From the NCBI GenBank assembly GCA_017467535.1, contig JAFUST010000055.1, positions 1-64,000 of the forward strand: 64,000 nucleotides of DNA, in the 5' to 3' direction. The stretch comes from Prevotella sp. (GTDB lineage Bacteria > Bacteroidota > Bacteroidia > Bacteroidales > Bacteroidaceae). The notes under the pieces were generated by a model. It saw only the letters and a list, made by a program, of their open reading frames with translations. It did not search any database and was not told the origin of the DNA. Positions 26,275 through 35,782 of this stretch are shown here, piece by piece. The number at the start of each line of letters is the position of its first letter. Within the stretch, counting starts at the first letter, position 1. Position numbers and translations under genes: made by a program.

Positions 26275-27692
26275 TGTGTTAACTTGTCTTTTATGTATTC
26301 ATAGTACTGTTCTGGCTTCACGTCCTCAGGGAACAGGTGGCTCAGCACACTGCGGCACTCGAAGGGGTTGACCTCGCAGGCTCGCTTCAGGTAGGCCAGA
26401 AACTCGTCGTAGCGCTTCAGATCGTAGCAGCAAAGGGCCATGTAGGCATAGCCGGTCTTGTTGTCCTTGCCGGACATTGCAAAGTATTTCTCATAGAGTT
26501 TATGGGCGGCCTCGAGGTAGCGGTTGTCGTAGAGCGAGACGATGATGCGCAGAAACACCTCGTTGAAGTCTTCGCAGATGGAGACGGCCGTGCGGAAGTG
26601 CATCTCGGCATCAGTCAGCCGGCCGACAGAGAGCAGCAGATGGCCTTTCACCAGTTCCATCTGCACGTGGTCGCAGTCCACCTCATCGGTCTCGTTGAGT
26701 AGTGCCAGCCCCTTGTCCAACTGGCCATTCTCACCATAGGTGAAGGCCAGTTCCTGAACGATGTCATTATAGTAGGGCGATTGCCATCCGGCCATTCTCA
26801 AGGCCTGTTCCAGTTTTTCGATGGCCTTCTTCGACTGGCCCATATTGGCCAGGCAAGTGCCTTGATAGAGTAAGGCAAACTCGTCGTCGGGTATCTGCTC
26901 CGAGTAGCGCTCATAGTACTTGAGGGCCTCTTCGTAGTTGTTCAGTCGAAACAGACCGTTGGCCTTGGCCATCAGTCCGTCGGGGTCTTTGGGGTCGATG
27001 GCAATGGCATACTCGCTGCTCTGAATGGAACCGGGATAGTCTTCCTCCATGAACTGTGCTGATGCCAGCGCGTTCCAGTAGCGTTTGGAGAACGGGTCGT
27101 GGTCAATCAGTTTCGAAAAAATCTGTTCGCTGTCCTTATATTTGCCCAGCCCGAAGAGCGTGCGTCCCATCAGTTCCTGATAGTCGAGCGAATCCTCGTG
27201 GTGAGCGCGCACCATCCATTCCATGGCCTTCTCGCTCTGGCCGTAGTCAGAGTAGATATGGGCCACATCAATCACATAGTCTTGATACTCATCGGCCGGC
27301 ACTTTCTTGAATTCCTCTCGTAGGAAGCGGTCGGCCTCGTCCACTTTGCCTTCGGCAATCAGAATCTCCGCACGGTCATAGATGTAGTCGGGCTCCGACT
27401 TTTCTATAATCTGGTCCAGCCATTCCCAGGCCGTCTGCGTGTCGCCGTTGAAGAGGGCTTCGTGGATGCGATAGGTGATGGGAGCGATGGAGCCGGGTGC
27501 GAGGCTCAAGGCCAGCGTGATGGCTTCTTCTGCCTTGTCGAGTTCTTCCGACATCTGATAGTAATCGGCAATATCGGCCAATTCGTCAGCATCCATCAAC
27601 ACAGGGAGACCCGCATTGATGGATTCCTCATAGTTCGCGAGCATATCGCGGAACTCCTGACTGTCGAAATACTCGTCGCCTGTCTTCTTCAA
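26271..27692 (-). CDS. Tetratricopeptide-repeat protein
   Basis: A 473-residue cytosolic protein without a signal peptide, built almost wholly of helix pairs. Recognisable TPR units include LGKYKDSEQIFSKLIDHDP, YWNALASAQFMEEDYPGSIQ, PDGLMAKANGLFRLNNYEEAL and LLYQGTCLANMGQSKKAIEK. It is a protein-binding scaffold with unknown partners. It sits 16 bp after glnS and overlaps dedA, so it belongs to the glnS-fcl operon. Similar TPR proteins next to glnS occur, I believe, in other Bacteroidales, but I cannot confirm this here. Confidence 0.85.
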   Translation of the reverse strand: MKKTGDEYFDSQEFRDMLANYEESINAGLPVLMDADELADIADYYQMSEELDKAEEAITLALSLAPGSIAPITYRIHEALFNGDTQTAWEWLDQIIEKSEPDYIYDRAEILIAEGKVDEADRFLREEFKKVPADEYQDYVIDVAHIYSDYGQSEKAMEWMVRAHHEDSLDYQELMGRTLFGLGKYKDSEQIFSKLIDHDPFSKRYWNALASAQFMEEDYPGSIQSSEYAIAIDPKDPDGLMAKANGLFRLNNYEEALKYYERYSEQIPDDEFALLYQGTCLANMGQSKKAIEKLEQALRMAGWQSPYYNDIVQELAFTYGENGQLDKGLALLNETDEVDCDHVQMELVKGHLLLSVGRLTDAEMHFRTAVSICEDFNEVFLRIIVSLYDNRYLEAAHKLYEKYFAMSGKDNKTGYAYMALCCYDLKRYDEFLAYLKRACEVNPFECRSVLSHLFPEDVKPEQYYEYIKDKLTQ

Positions 27693-27708
27693 TGCTGAAT
27701 ATCGGATT

Positions 27709-29454
27709 TTAACTTCTCAGTCCCACGGTCTTGTTGAACACAGGATGCTCGGGAGTGGAGTCGGGGTCTACGTTGAAGTAACCGATGCGCTGGAACTGCA
27801 GATAGGTGAGCGGCTGCATCGTGGCGGCATAGGGCTCTATGTAGCAGTTGGTGAGCACCGTGAGCGAGTCGGGGTTGATAATCTGCTTCATGGCGGTCAC
27901 GGCATCGCATTGCTGCGCCTCACGGATGTCTGCCAGTTCGTCGCGCGGATTCTCCACCTTCCACAGTCGATCGTACAGACGAACCTCTGCCTGCAGCGCG
28001 TTGTGGCACGACACCCAGTGGAGCGTCTTGCCCTTGATTTTACGGTCAGCACCCGGCTGCCCGCTGCGTGTCTCGGGGTCGTAGGTACAATAGATGGTGG
28101 TGACGCGACCCTCGCTGTCCTTATCGCAAGGATGCTCCTCGTCGCACTTGATGATATAGGCGTTCTTCAGGCGCACCTCCTTGCCAGGGGCCAGTCGCAT
28201 AAACTTCTTCTCGGCCACCTCCATGAAGTCGTCTCGCTCAATCCACAGTTCGCGGCTGAACTCCACCTCATGGGTGCCGTCAGCCTCGTTCTCGGGATTG
28301 TTCACGGCAGTCAGCATCTCCGTCAGTCCCTCAGGATAGTTGGTGATGACCACCTTCACTGGATTGAGCACGGCTGAGACGCGCTGGGCGCGGCTGTTCA
28401 GGTCATCGCGCACAACGCTCTCCAGCAGGGCCATATCGTTTAGGGCGTCAATCTTGGTGTAGCCAATCTTGTCGATAAACTTAACGATGCTCTCGGGTGA
28501 ATAGCCGCGACGGCGGAATCCGCAGATGGTCGGCATGCGGGGGTCATCCCAGCCGTTGACCAAATGCTCGTTGACCAAAGCCAGCAGGTTGCGCTTTGAC
28601 ATGAGCGTATAGTTCAGGTTCAGTTTGTTGAACTCAGTCTGGCGCGGGCGGTTGTCCTCAATGTTGTCAGTCTCGCCCTTCCATTCCTTCATCCAGGTGA
28701 CGAAGAGGTCATAAAGAGGACGATGCTCCACAAACTCAAGTGTGCACCACGAGTGGGTGACGCCTTCCAGATAGTCGCTCTGGCCGTGTGTAAAGTCGTA
28801 CATGGGGTAGGCATTCCACTTCGAGCCCGTCTTGACGTGGGGGATATTCAGCACACGATAGAGCAGGGGATCGCGGAAGAGCATGTTGGGATGGGCCATG
28901 TCAATCTTGGCACGAAGCACCAGAGTGCCTGGCTCGCACTTTCCGCTGTTCATATATTCAAACAGGCGAAGGCTCTCTTCGACTGGACGGTCACGGAACG
29001 GCGAGTTGGTGCCTGGCGAGGTGGTGGTGCCCTTCTGCTGGGCAATCACCTCGGCACTCTGCTCGTCCACATAGGCACGACCCTGCTGGATGAGCCACAC
29101 GGCAAAGTCCCACAACTGCTGGAAGTAGTCGCTGGCGTAGTAGACATGGGCCCACTCAAAGCCCAGCCACTTGATATCATGCTCGATGCTCTCAATATAC
29201 TCGGTATCTTCCTTCACAGGGTTGGTGTCATCGAAGCGCAGGTTGCACGTGCCACCGTATTTCTTGGCTAGTCCAAAGTCCAGAGCAATAGCCTTGGCGT
29301 GGCCTATGTGCAGATAGCCGTTAGGCTCTGGCGGGAAGCGCGTCTGTAGCCGTCCGCCGTTTTTACCTGCCTCCAGGTCGTCTTTCACAATCTGTTCTAC
29401 GAAACTGAGACCTCTCTTTTCCTCGTTCTCGTTGGTGATTTTTTCTGTTGTCAT
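27709..29454 (-). CDS. glnS: Glutaminyl-tRNA synthetase
   Basis: A 581-residue class I synthetase that charges tRNA-Gln directly. The signature HIGH-type motif is in FPPEPNGYLHIGHAKAIALDF, and the KMSKS equivalent is in YTLMSKRNLLALV. LRFDDTNPVKEDTEYI and the C-terminal beta-barrel anticodon-binding region (EVRLKNAYIIKCDEE) are as in GlnRS. It is the first gene of a six-gene minus-strand operon that continues with TPR, dedA, manC, gmd and fcl. Its own TATCTTTG box lies 27 bp upstream. Confidence 0.97.
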   Translation of the reverse strand: MTTEKITNENEEKRGLSFVEQIVKDDLEAGKNGGRLQTRFPPEPNGYLHIGHAKAIALDFGLAKKYGGTCNLRFDDTNPVKEDTEYIESIEHDIKWLGFEWAHVYYASDYFQQLWDFAVWLIQQGRAYVDEQSAEVIAQQKGTTTSPGTNSPFRDRPVEESLRLFEYMNSGKCEPGTLVLRAKIDMAHPNMLFRDPLLYRVLNIPHVKTGSKWNAYPMYDFTHGQSDYLEGVTHSWCTLEFVEHRPLYDLFVTWMKEWKGETDNIEDNRPRQTEFNKLNLNYTLMSKRNLLALVNEHLVNGWDDPRMPTICGFRRRGYSPESIVKFIDKIGYTKIDALNDMALLESVVRDDLNSRAQRVSAVLNPVKVVITNYPEGLTEMLTAVNNPENEADGTHEVEFSRELWIERDDFMEVAEKKFMRLAPGKEVRLKNAYIIKCDEEHPCDKDSEGRVTTIYCTYDPETRSGQPGADRKIKGKTLHWVSCHNALQAEVRLYDRLWKVENPRDELADIREAQQCDAVTAMKQIINPDSLTVLTNCYIEPYAATMQPLTYLQFQRIGYFNVDPDSTPEHPVFNKTVGLRS

Positions 29455-29480
29455 ATTATTAATAAGGTGTAATGCGACTG

Positions 29481-29488
29481 CAAAGATA
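29481..29488 (-). promoter_or_regulatory. glnS: -7 box of the glnS operon promoter
   Basis: Minus-strand TATCTTTG, a perfect TAnnTTTG, lies 26 bp before the glnS start codon. Confidence 0.65.
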
Positions 29489-29580
29489 CGAATAAATTGA
29501 GAATTTAAATACTGAAAGCCCGATTATTTTGCCTTTTAGGGCTAAAAAAAGGCAAATGTGCTCCACAACATATCAGGATA

Positions 29581-29612
29581 TTTGTGTCGTAGGGCGAAAA
29601 GATGTACTTTTG
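29581..29612 (+). promoter_or_regulatory. Orphan -33/-7 promoter facing a gene-free region
   Basis: TTTG (29581-29584), a 20-bp spacer and TACTTTTG (29605-29612) form a complete consensus promoter. No plus-strand gene follows. Confidence 0.65.
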
Positions 29613-29617
29613 CAGTG

Positions 29618-29702
29618 TTATCATAAAATACAATCTTTTTATCTTAAGAAACTAGTACCGTTGAGAGGAATGCTGCTCGTTGTGAAACGGACGGCATTTT
29701 TT
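29618..29702 (+). ncRNA. Candidate small RNA of about 85 nt
   Basis: A consensus promoter is followed about 50 nt later by a hairpin (29669-29698: AATGC...GCATT with inner CGTT/AACG) and a run of six T. The predicted transcript has no open frame of note. It lies between glnS and the DEAD helicase, with the minus-strand helicase stop 30 bp beyond its end. The inverted repeat GTACGCCCA/TGGGCGTAC at 29703-29723 just downstream could be the helicase's own terminator. I do not recognise the RNA family. Confidence 0.5.
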
Positions 29703-29723
29703 GTACGCCCATCATGGGCGTAC
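29703..29723 (-). terminator. Inverted repeat behind the DEAD helicase
   Basis: GTACGCCCA-TCA-TGGGCGTAC is a perfect 9-bp stem with a 3-nt loop, 9 bp beyond the helicase stop. No T-run follows on the minus strand, so it may act as an mRNA end-stabiliser. Confidence 0.45.
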
Positions 29724-29731
29724 ACTTTCAC

Positions 29732-30997
29732 TCACGCCTTCTTGTTGCTTTTCTGATGGCCGCGTCCGCGTCCACGGTCTTTGCGGCCACGGTCTCTGCC
29801 GCGGTGGCGGCTGCCTCTGCTTGACTTCTTGGCAACGGGGGCGGCCTTGTATTCAGGACCTTCGCCCAAGTCTTCGGGCAGAGGGAGTTTTTCGACCTCC
29901 TTCTGCAGGAACTGCTCTATCTTCTGAAACCGCAGGATGTCGCGATCGCTCACCAACGTGATGGCCTCGCCGTCGCGGTCGGCACGGGCTGTGCGGCCGA
30001 TGCGGTGCACGTAGTCTTCAGAGTCGTGAGGCACGTCGAAGTTAATGACCATGCGGATGTCATCGATGTCGATGCCGCGGGCCACGATGTCGGTAGCCAC
30101 AAGCACGTCCACTTGTCCGGCCTTGAAGCGGTACATCACCTCGTCGCGCTCGGCCTGGCTCAGGTCGCTGTGCATGGGGGCACAGTTGATCTTCAGACGC
30201 TGCAGGGTTCGGTTGATGTCCTTCACCTTGTCCTTCTTGCCGCAGAAGATGATGACGCGCTGCAGGCCGCCCTGACGGAAGATGTGCTCCACGATGCCCA
30301 CCTTTTGGGGCTCGTAGCACACGTAGGCCATCTGGTGGATCTTCTCGGCCGGACGGCTCACCTTGAGTTTCACCTCCACGGGGTTTCGGAGCAGGGATAC
30401 GGCCAGTTCCCGAATCTTCGAAGGCATGGTGGCTGAGAACATCACTTTCTGGCAGTCCTTGGGCAGTAGAGCGTTGATCTGCATGATGTCCTCTGAGAAG
30501 CCCATATCGAGCATACGGTCGGCTTCGTCGAGCACGAAGAATGAGGTGCGCGAGAGGTCGAGGTTGCCTACCTTCAGGTGGCTGAGTAGTCGGCCTGGAG
30601 TGGCGATGACCACGGGTGCGCCGCCGCGCAGGCTCTTCATCTCCTGGTCGAAGCGTGAGCCGTCGTTGCCGCCGTAGACGGCTATGCTGCTCACGTCCTG
30701 CAGGTAGTAGGAAAAGCCCTCCATGGCCTGGTCTATCTGCTGGGCCAGTTCGCGCGTGGGAGACATGACCACGCAGTTGATGGCGTCCTCGGGATAGCCG
30801 CCGTCGTCGAGCATCGACAGGATGGGCAGCAGGTAGGCTGCCGTCTTGCCCGTTCCAGTCTGGGCCACGCCCAGCACGTCGCGGCCGTTGAGTATCTCTG
30901 GTATGCACCGCTCTTGTATGGGTGTCATCTCCTCGAAGTGCATGTCGTAGAGTGCGTCGAGGATGTTGTCGTTTAGGTATGTTTCTTCAAATGTCAC
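29732..30997 (-). CDS. DEAD-box ATP-dependent RNA helicase
   Basis: A 421-residue helicase of the RhlE-like group. It has the Q motif (FEEMTPIQERCIP), Walker A AQTGTGKT, PTRELAQQ, TPGRLLSHL, DEAD in VLDEADRMLDMGF, SAT in MFSATMP, and HRIGRTARAD in the second RecA domain. The C-terminal 25 residues are a basic Arg/Gly-rich tail (RGSRHRGRDRGRKDRGRGRG) of the kind that binds RNA non-specifically. It probably works in ribosome assembly or cold-stress RNA remodelling. It follows the lptG/F-like gene with a heptamer repeat spacer between. Confidence 0.95.
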   Translation of the reverse strand: MTFEETYLNDNILDALYDMHFEEMTPIQERCIPEILNGRDVLGVAQTGTGKTAAYLLPILSMLDDGGYPEDAINCVVMSPTRELAQQIDQAMEGFSYYLQDVSSIAVYGGNDGSRFDQEMKSLRGGAPVVIATPGRLLSHLKVGNLDLSRTSFFVLDEADRMLDMGFSEDIMQINALLPKDCQKVMFSATMPSKIRELAVSLLRNPVEVKLKVSRPAEKIHQMAYVCYEPQKVGIVEHIFRQGGLQRVIIFCGKKDKVKDINRTLQRLKINCAPMHSDLSQAERDEVMYRFKAGQVDVLVATDIVARGIDIDDIRMVINFDVPHDSEDYVHRIGRTARADRDGEAITLVSDRDILRFQKIEQFLQKEVEKLPLPEDLGEGPEYKAAPVAKKSSRGSRHRGRDRGRKDRGRGRGHQKSNKKA

Positions 30998-31000
30998 GTT

Positions 31001-31035
31001 CTTAACTCTTAACTATAAACTATTAACTCTTAACT
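31001..31035. repeat. Heptamer array between helicase and lptG/F-like gene
   Basis: Five in-phase 7-mers: CTTAACT, CTTAACT, ATAAACT, ATTAACT, CTTAACT. The array fills the whole 37-bp intergenic gap and runs into the stop codon of the upstream gene. Confidence 0.85.
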
Positions 31036-32156
31036 TAATTCGGTGCCTGCCTGTAGCAGAAGTAGGCGATGACCACGTAGATCAGGTTGGGTATCCAGGC
31101 CGCCAATATGGCGGGCATGCCGGCATTGATAGCAAAGGTGGCTGAAACTGTCTGTAGCAGGATGTAGGAGAACGACAGGGCCAGACCCAGTCCCAAAGCC
31201 AGTCCCATGCCGCCCTTGCGCTTGCGGGCCGAGAGTGAGGCGCCGATAATGGTCAGGATGAACGAGGCGAATGAGGTGGCTATGCGCTTGTGGTACTCCA
31301 CTTCATACTGCACCACGTTCTGCGATCCGCGCTCCTGCTGCTTCGATATGTAGCGCAGTAGTTCGGGCGAGGTGAAGGTCTCCTGCTGCCCCTTTGAGTA
31401 GACCAGGTCCATTGGCTCCATCATGATAAGCGTGTCCCGTTCGGAACCTGTCTCGATGCGCTCGCGCAGTCCCTTCAGCGTGCGTATCTTGTAACTGATC
31501 ACCTTCCAGTGGTAGCGTGAGTCGGAGATGGTGTCATACTGCACCACGTTGGCCGTCATATGGCTGACCAGTTTCTTGTCCTCGAACTTGTCGAGCGAGA
31601 AGCCGTAGCCGCGCTTCGAGTTGTTGTCGTACTGCTGCATGTAGGCTATCACGCCCGGTGCCACCTGCAACTGCACATTGCTGGCCGAGGTCACGCGCTT
31701 CTTGTTCTTGTACTGCGTCTCAAAGTTATAGCGCGTCACATTGCCATGCGGGATGACGTAGGCCCCCAAGTAGAAGTTGACGGCTGCAATGATGGCTGCC
31801 GAGAGCATGTAGGGACGCATCAGCCGCCGGAAACTGGTGCCGCTGGCCAGCATGGCGATGATCTCGCTGTTGCCAGCCAACTTCGAGGTGAAGAAGATGA
31901 CGGCAATGAAGACGAAGAGCGGCGAGAAGAGATTGGAGAAGTAGGGGACGAAGTTGGCGTAGTAGTCGAAGATGATGGCTCGCCAGGGAGCGTGAGAGTT
32001 GGAGAACTTGGCCAGATTCTCATTGAAGTCGAACACGATACTGATGGAGATGATCAGTATGATGGAGTAGATATAGGTGCCAATGAACTTGACCATGATG
32101 TAGCGGTCAAGCCGTGGCAGGAATCGGGCCAATAGGTTCTTCAGTCGTTGCTTCAT
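31035..32156 (-). CDS. LptF/LptG-family permease (YjgP/YjgQ)
   Basis: A 373-residue inner-membrane protein of the lipopolysaccharide exporter. The N-terminal pair of helices (YIYSIILIISISIVFDFNENLAKF), a periplasmic beta-jellyroll (about residues 130-260) and three C-terminal helices fit LptF/G. It works with LptB and LptC to lift LPS from the inner membrane. I start it at MKQRLKNLL, whose ATG overlaps the tgt stop by 4 bp; a start 13 codons upstream lies inside tgt. F and G cannot be told apart by eye. Confidence 0.88.
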   Translation of the reverse strand: MKQRLKNLLARFLPRLDRYIMVKFIGTYIYSIILIISISIVFDFNENLAKFSNSHAPWRAIIFDYYANFVPYFSNLFSPLFVFIAVIFFTSKLAGNSEIIAMLASGTSFRRLMRPYMLSAAIIAAVNFYLGAYVIPHGNVTRYNFETQYKNKKRVTSASNVQLQVAPGVIAYMQQYDNNSKRGYGFSLDKFEDKKLVSHMTANVVQYDTISDSRYHWKVISYKIRTLKGLRERIETGSERDTLIMMEPMDLVYSKGQQETFTSPELLRYISKQQERGSQNVVQYEVEYHKRIATSFASFILTIIGASLSARKRKGGMGLALGLGLALSFSYILLQTVSATFAINAGMPAILAAWIPNLIYVVIAYFCYRQAPN

Positions 32157-33280
32157 ACGCGGCGTCCTAAATCGTTGATGACTGAGCGTTTCCACTGTGT
32201 GAAGTCACCCTGTTCGATGTGCTGGCGGGCATCGGTGACCAGTCGCAGATAGAATGCCAGGTTGTGGATCGAGGCAATCTGCAGGGCCAGCAGTTCCTGC
32301 GCCTTGAAGAGGTGGTGCAGGTAGGCCTTGGTGTGCAGCCGGTCGATGTCGCAGCCGTCGGGGTCGATAGGTGAAAAATCCTGCTCCCATTTCTTGTTGC
32401 GCAGATTCATGGTGCCCTGATAGGTGAAGAGCAGGGCATTGCGGCCGTTGCGCGTCGGCATCACACAGTCGAACATATCGACACCACGCTCGATGGCCTC
32501 CAGTATGTTCTGCGGCGTGCCCACGCCCATCAGGTAGCGCGGACGGTCCTTGGGCAGTATCTCGTTGACCACCTCGATCATCTCGTACATCACCTCCGTC
32601 GGTTCGCCTACGGCCAGTCCGCCGATGGCGTTGCCCTCAGCCCCCTTGTCGGCCACGTATTTGGCAGCCTCCCGTCGCAGGTCCTTGTATTTGCAGCCCT
32701 GCACGATGGGGAAGAGTGCCTGCTGGTGGCCGTAGAGCGGTTCGGTCTCCTGGAAACGCTTGATGCAGCGGTCCAGCCAGCGCTGGGTCAGCCCGAGCGA
32801 CTTCTTGGCATAGCCGTAGTCGCTCTCGCCCGGCGGACACTCGTCGAGGGCCATCATGATGTCGGCCCCGATGATGCGCTCCGTGTCCATCACGTTCTCT
32901 GGCGTAAACACATGCTTAGAACCGTCGATGTGGCTGCGGAACTCGCAGCCCTCTTCGCGCAGTTTGCGGATGCCGGTGAGCGAGAAGACCTGAAAGCCGC
33001 CCGAGTCGGTCAGTATCGGCCGGTCCCATGTGTTGAAACGATGCAGTCCACCGGCCTTGCGCAGTGTGTCGAGTCCCGGGCGCAGGTAGAGATGATAGGT
33101 GTTGCCCAGGATGATCTGGGCCTTCACCTGCTCGCGCAGTTCCTGAAAGTGGACGCCCTTCACGCTGCCACACGTACCGACGGGCATGAAGATGGGGGTC
33201 TTGATCTGTCCGTGGTCGGTGGTGATTAGGCCTGTGCGGGCACTACTGTAGGGGTCGGTATGTTGCAGTTCGAAGGTCAT
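32153..33280 (-). CDS. tgt: Queuine/preQ1 tRNA-guanine transglycosylase
   Basis: A 375-residue TIM-barrel enzyme that exchanges guanine 34 of GUN-anticodon tRNAs for preQ1. Catalytic marks: LTDSGGFQVFSL, the second Asp region FDCVMPTRNGRNALLF, and LAVGEPTEVMYE. The C-terminal zinc site is unusual: where most bacterial Tgt have CxCxxC, this reads DGCDIDRLHTKAYLHHL, keeping only one of the three cysteines plus the His of SIHNL. It overlaps lon by 4 bp and the lptG/F-like gene by 4 bp. Confidence 0.95.
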   Translation of the reverse strand: MTFELQHTDPYSSARTGLITTDHGQIKTPIFMPVGTCGSVKGVHFQELREQVKAQIILGNTYHLYLRPGLDTLRKAGGLHRFNTWDRPILTDSGGFQVFSLTGIRKLREEGCEFRSHIDGSKHVFTPENVMDTERIIGADIMMALDECPPGESDYGYAKKSLGLTQRWLDRCIKRFQETEPLYGHQQALFPIVQGCKYKDLRREAAKYVADKGAEGNAIGGLAVGEPTEVMYEMIEVVNEILPKDRPRYLMGVGTPQNILEAIERGVDMFDCVMPTRNGRNALLFTYQGTMNLRNKKWEQDFSPIDPDGCDIDRLHTKAYLHHLFKAQELLALQIASIHNLAFYLRLVTDARQHIEQGDFTQWKRSVINDLGRRV

Positions 33281-35730
33281 TGCTTCTTTTTCTCCTCTTC
33301 GATTTCAAACTTAAGCGGATTCTCCACGATGTCCTTGGTCAGGGCAAAGTTCCACACGTCCTGCACGTTCTCCACATAGTGGAACTTCACGCCGGTGAGA
33401 TACATGTCGGGAATCTCCAGGATGTCCTTCTCGTTCTCCTGACAGAGCACAATGTCGGTGATGCCGGCGCGCTTGGCGGCCAGTATCTTCTCCTTGATGC
33501 CGCCTACGGGCAGCACTTTTCCGCGCAGGGTGATCTCGCCGGTCATGGCCGTGTTTTTGCGCACCTTGCGCTGGGTCAGGGCCGAGGCAATGCTCGTAGC
33601 AATGGTGATGCCTGCCGACGGGCCGTCCTTCGGCGTGGCACCTTCGGGCACGTGGATGTGGATGTTCCAGTTGTCGAAGATGCGGTAGTCTATGCCAAGC
33701 GTCTCGGCATGAGCCTTCACGTACTCCAGTGCCAGCACGGCCGACTCCTTCATCACGTCGCCCAGGTTGCCCGTGAGCGTCAGTTTCGAACCCTTGCCCT
33801 TCGAGAGCGAGGTCTCGATAAAGAGTATCTCGCCGCCCACACTGGTCCAGGCCAGCCCCGTCACCACGCCGGCATACTTGTTGCCCTGATAGATATCACG
33901 ATAGAAAGGCGGTTTGCCCAGCAGGTCTTCCAGCAGTTCGGGCGTCACCTTCTGGGTCAACTCTGTGCCGTCCAACTGGCGTTTGTAGGCCAGTTTGCGC
34001 ATGGCCTTGTTGATTTGCTTCTCCAGTTGGCGCACACCGCTCTCGCGGGTGTACTGCTCAATGATCTTCTCGATGGTTGCCTTGTTGAACTTAGGCTTCT
34101 GGTGCAGCGTGTCCAGACCTGTGTTCTCCAGTTCGCGGGGGATGAGATGGCGCTTGGCTATCTCTATCTTCTCCTCGGTGATGTAGCCGCTCAGTTCGAT
34201 GATCTCCATGCGGTCGAGCAGTGGGCGGGGAATGGTGCTCAGGTTGTTGGCCGTTGCGATGAATAGCACCTTCGACAGGTCGTAGTCCACGTCCAGGTAG
34301 TTGTCGTGGAAGGCCGTATTCTGCTCCGGGTCGAGCACCTCCAACAGAGCCGAGGCGGGGTCGCCGTTGACGGTGTTCTGAGTCACCTTGTCTATCTCGT
34401 CGAGGATGAAGACCGGATTGCTCGAACCGGCCTTCTGGATGCTCTTGATGATGCGGCCGGGCATGGCACCGATGTAGGTGCGGCGATGGCCGCGAATCTC
34501 GGCCTCGTCGTGCAGACCGCCCAGCGACATACGCACATACTTGCGCTTCATGGCTTCAGCCACCGACTTGCCCAGCGAGGTCTTGCCCACGCCCGGAGGA
34601 CCGTAGAGGCACAGGATGGGGCTCTTCAGATCGCCGCGCAAGGAGAGCACGGCCATGTACTCCAGGATGCGCTCCTTCACCTTCTCCATACCATAGTGGT
34701 CGTGATCCAGAATCTTCTTGGCCCGAGTCAAGTTCAGGTCGTCCTTGGTGTATTCATCCCACGGCAGCGAGACGAAGGTCTGCAGATAGTTCAGTTGCAC
34801 ATTGAAGTCGGGGCTCTGCGGCTGCAGGTTGTCCAGTTTGTCCAGTTCCTTGTTGAAGATCTTCTCCACATCCATCGACCACTTCTTCTCGAACGACTTG
34901 TGCAGCAGTTCTGTCTTCTCGGGCGATGTGTCGTTGCCCATCTCGGCCTGCAGGTTCTTGATCTGCTGCTGAATGAAGTAGTTCTTCTGCTGCTCGTCCA
35001 GGTCTTCGCGCGTCTTGTTGCGGATGTCGGCCTTCAGGTGCTGCAGGTTGATCTCGCGGTTCAGGGCCTTCATCATGCCGAACAGGCGCTCCTTGACCGA
35101 CTCCACGCAGAGCAGTTTGATCTTCTCCTTGATGGAGATGGGCATGTTAGAGCAGATGAAACTCAGGGCCATCACATTGTTGCTGATGTTGCGGATGGCC
35201 AGCGAAGCCTCGTCGGGGATGTCCTCGCTCACGCTGACGAACTCGTCCACCAGTTTGCGCAGGTCGTCCATAGCCGTTTTCCACTCCTTGTCGTGCTTGT
35301 CGGGCTGCAGTTCAGGGGCAGCCTCCACCTCGCCTTTCAGGAAGGGGAACTCCTCAACGATGCGGTTCAGTTTGATGCGGCCCATGCCTTGCACGATGAC
35401 CGTGGTCATACCTGTAGGCAGGGTCAGTTGCTTCAGCACTCGGGCATAGACTCCATAGTTATAAAGGTCGCCCTCCACGGGCATCTCAATGTCGGGGTCG
35501 CGCTGGCAGACAATGCCTATCAGCGTACCCGTCTTTTCGGCCTTCCTCACCAGTTTCATGCTCGACTCGCGGCCTACCACGATCGGGCTGACCACACCAG
35601 GAAAGAGCACCAGGTTGCGCACAGGCAGGATGGGCAGCACCTCAGGGACCTCTACGCTGGAGAAGTCGGTGAAGTCGCCGTCGATATCGGCAATCATAGA
35701 GAAAGCCTTGCTATTCTCGTTATCGTTCAT
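33277..35730 (-). CDS. lon: ATP-dependent protease Lon
   Basis: A cytosolic AAA+ protease of about 817 residues that degrades misfolded and regulatory proteins. It has the N-terminal LON domain ([15 protein letters not shown]), Walker [14 protein letters not shown], Walker [10 protein letters not shown], and the proteolytic Ser in [14 protein letters not shown] with Lys in [15 protein letters not shown] use the ATG at 35730 ([10 protein letters not shown]). One at 35748 also follows the promoter, while the earliest in-frame ATG at 35769 overlaps the promoter region and is unlikely. It leads a minus-strand operon lon-tgt-lptG/F-DEAD helicase. Confidence 0.95.
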   Translation of the reverse strand: MNDNENSKAFSMIADIDGDFTDFSSVEVPEVLPILPVRNLVLFPGVVSPIVVGRESSMKLVRKAEKTGTLIGIVCQRDPDIEMPVEGDLYNYGVYARVLKQLTLPTGMTTVIVQGMGRIKLNRIVEEFPFLKGEVEAAPELQPDKHDKEWKTAMDDLRKLVDEFVSVSEDIPDEASLAIRNISNNVMALSFICSNMPISIKEKIKLLCVESVKERLFGMMKALNREINLQHLKADIRNKTREDLDEQQKNYFIQQQIKNLQAEMGNDTSPEKTELLHKSFEKKWSMDVEKIFNKELDKLDNLQPQSPDFNVQLNYLQTFVSLPWDEYTKDDLNLTRAKKILDHDHYGMEKVKERILEYMAVLSLRGDLKSPILCLYGPPGVGKTSLGKSVAEAMKRKYVRMSLGGLHDEAEIRGHRRTYIGAMPGRIIKSIQKAGSSNPVFILDEIDKVTQNTVNGDPASALLEVLDPEQNTAFHDNYLDVDYDLSKVLFIATANNLSTIPRPLLDRMEIIELSGYITEEKIEIAKRHLIPRELENTGLDTLHQKPKFNKATIEKIIEQYTRESGVRQLEKQINKAMRKLAYKRQLDGTELTQKVTPELLEDLLGKPPFYRDIYQGNKYAGVVTGLAWTSVGGEILFIETSLSKGKGSKLTLTGNLGDVMKESAVLALEYVKAHAETLGIDYRIFDNWNIHIHVPEGATPKDGPSAGITIATSIASALTQRKVRKNTAMTGEITLRGKVLPVGGIKEKILAAKRAGITDIVLCQENEKDILEIPDMYLTGVKFHYVENVQDVWNFALTKDIVENPLKFEIEEEKKKQ

Positions 35731-35766
35731 TTGAAATTTGTACTCCATTATTCTGAAATTGGTGTG

Positions 35767-35774
35767 CAAAGGTA
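35767..35774 (-). promoter_or_regulatory. lon: -7 box of the lon operon
   Basis: Minus-strand TACCTTTG, a perfect consensus. The transcript would start near 35762. Confidence 0.7.
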
Positions 35775-35782
35775 CGAATTTT

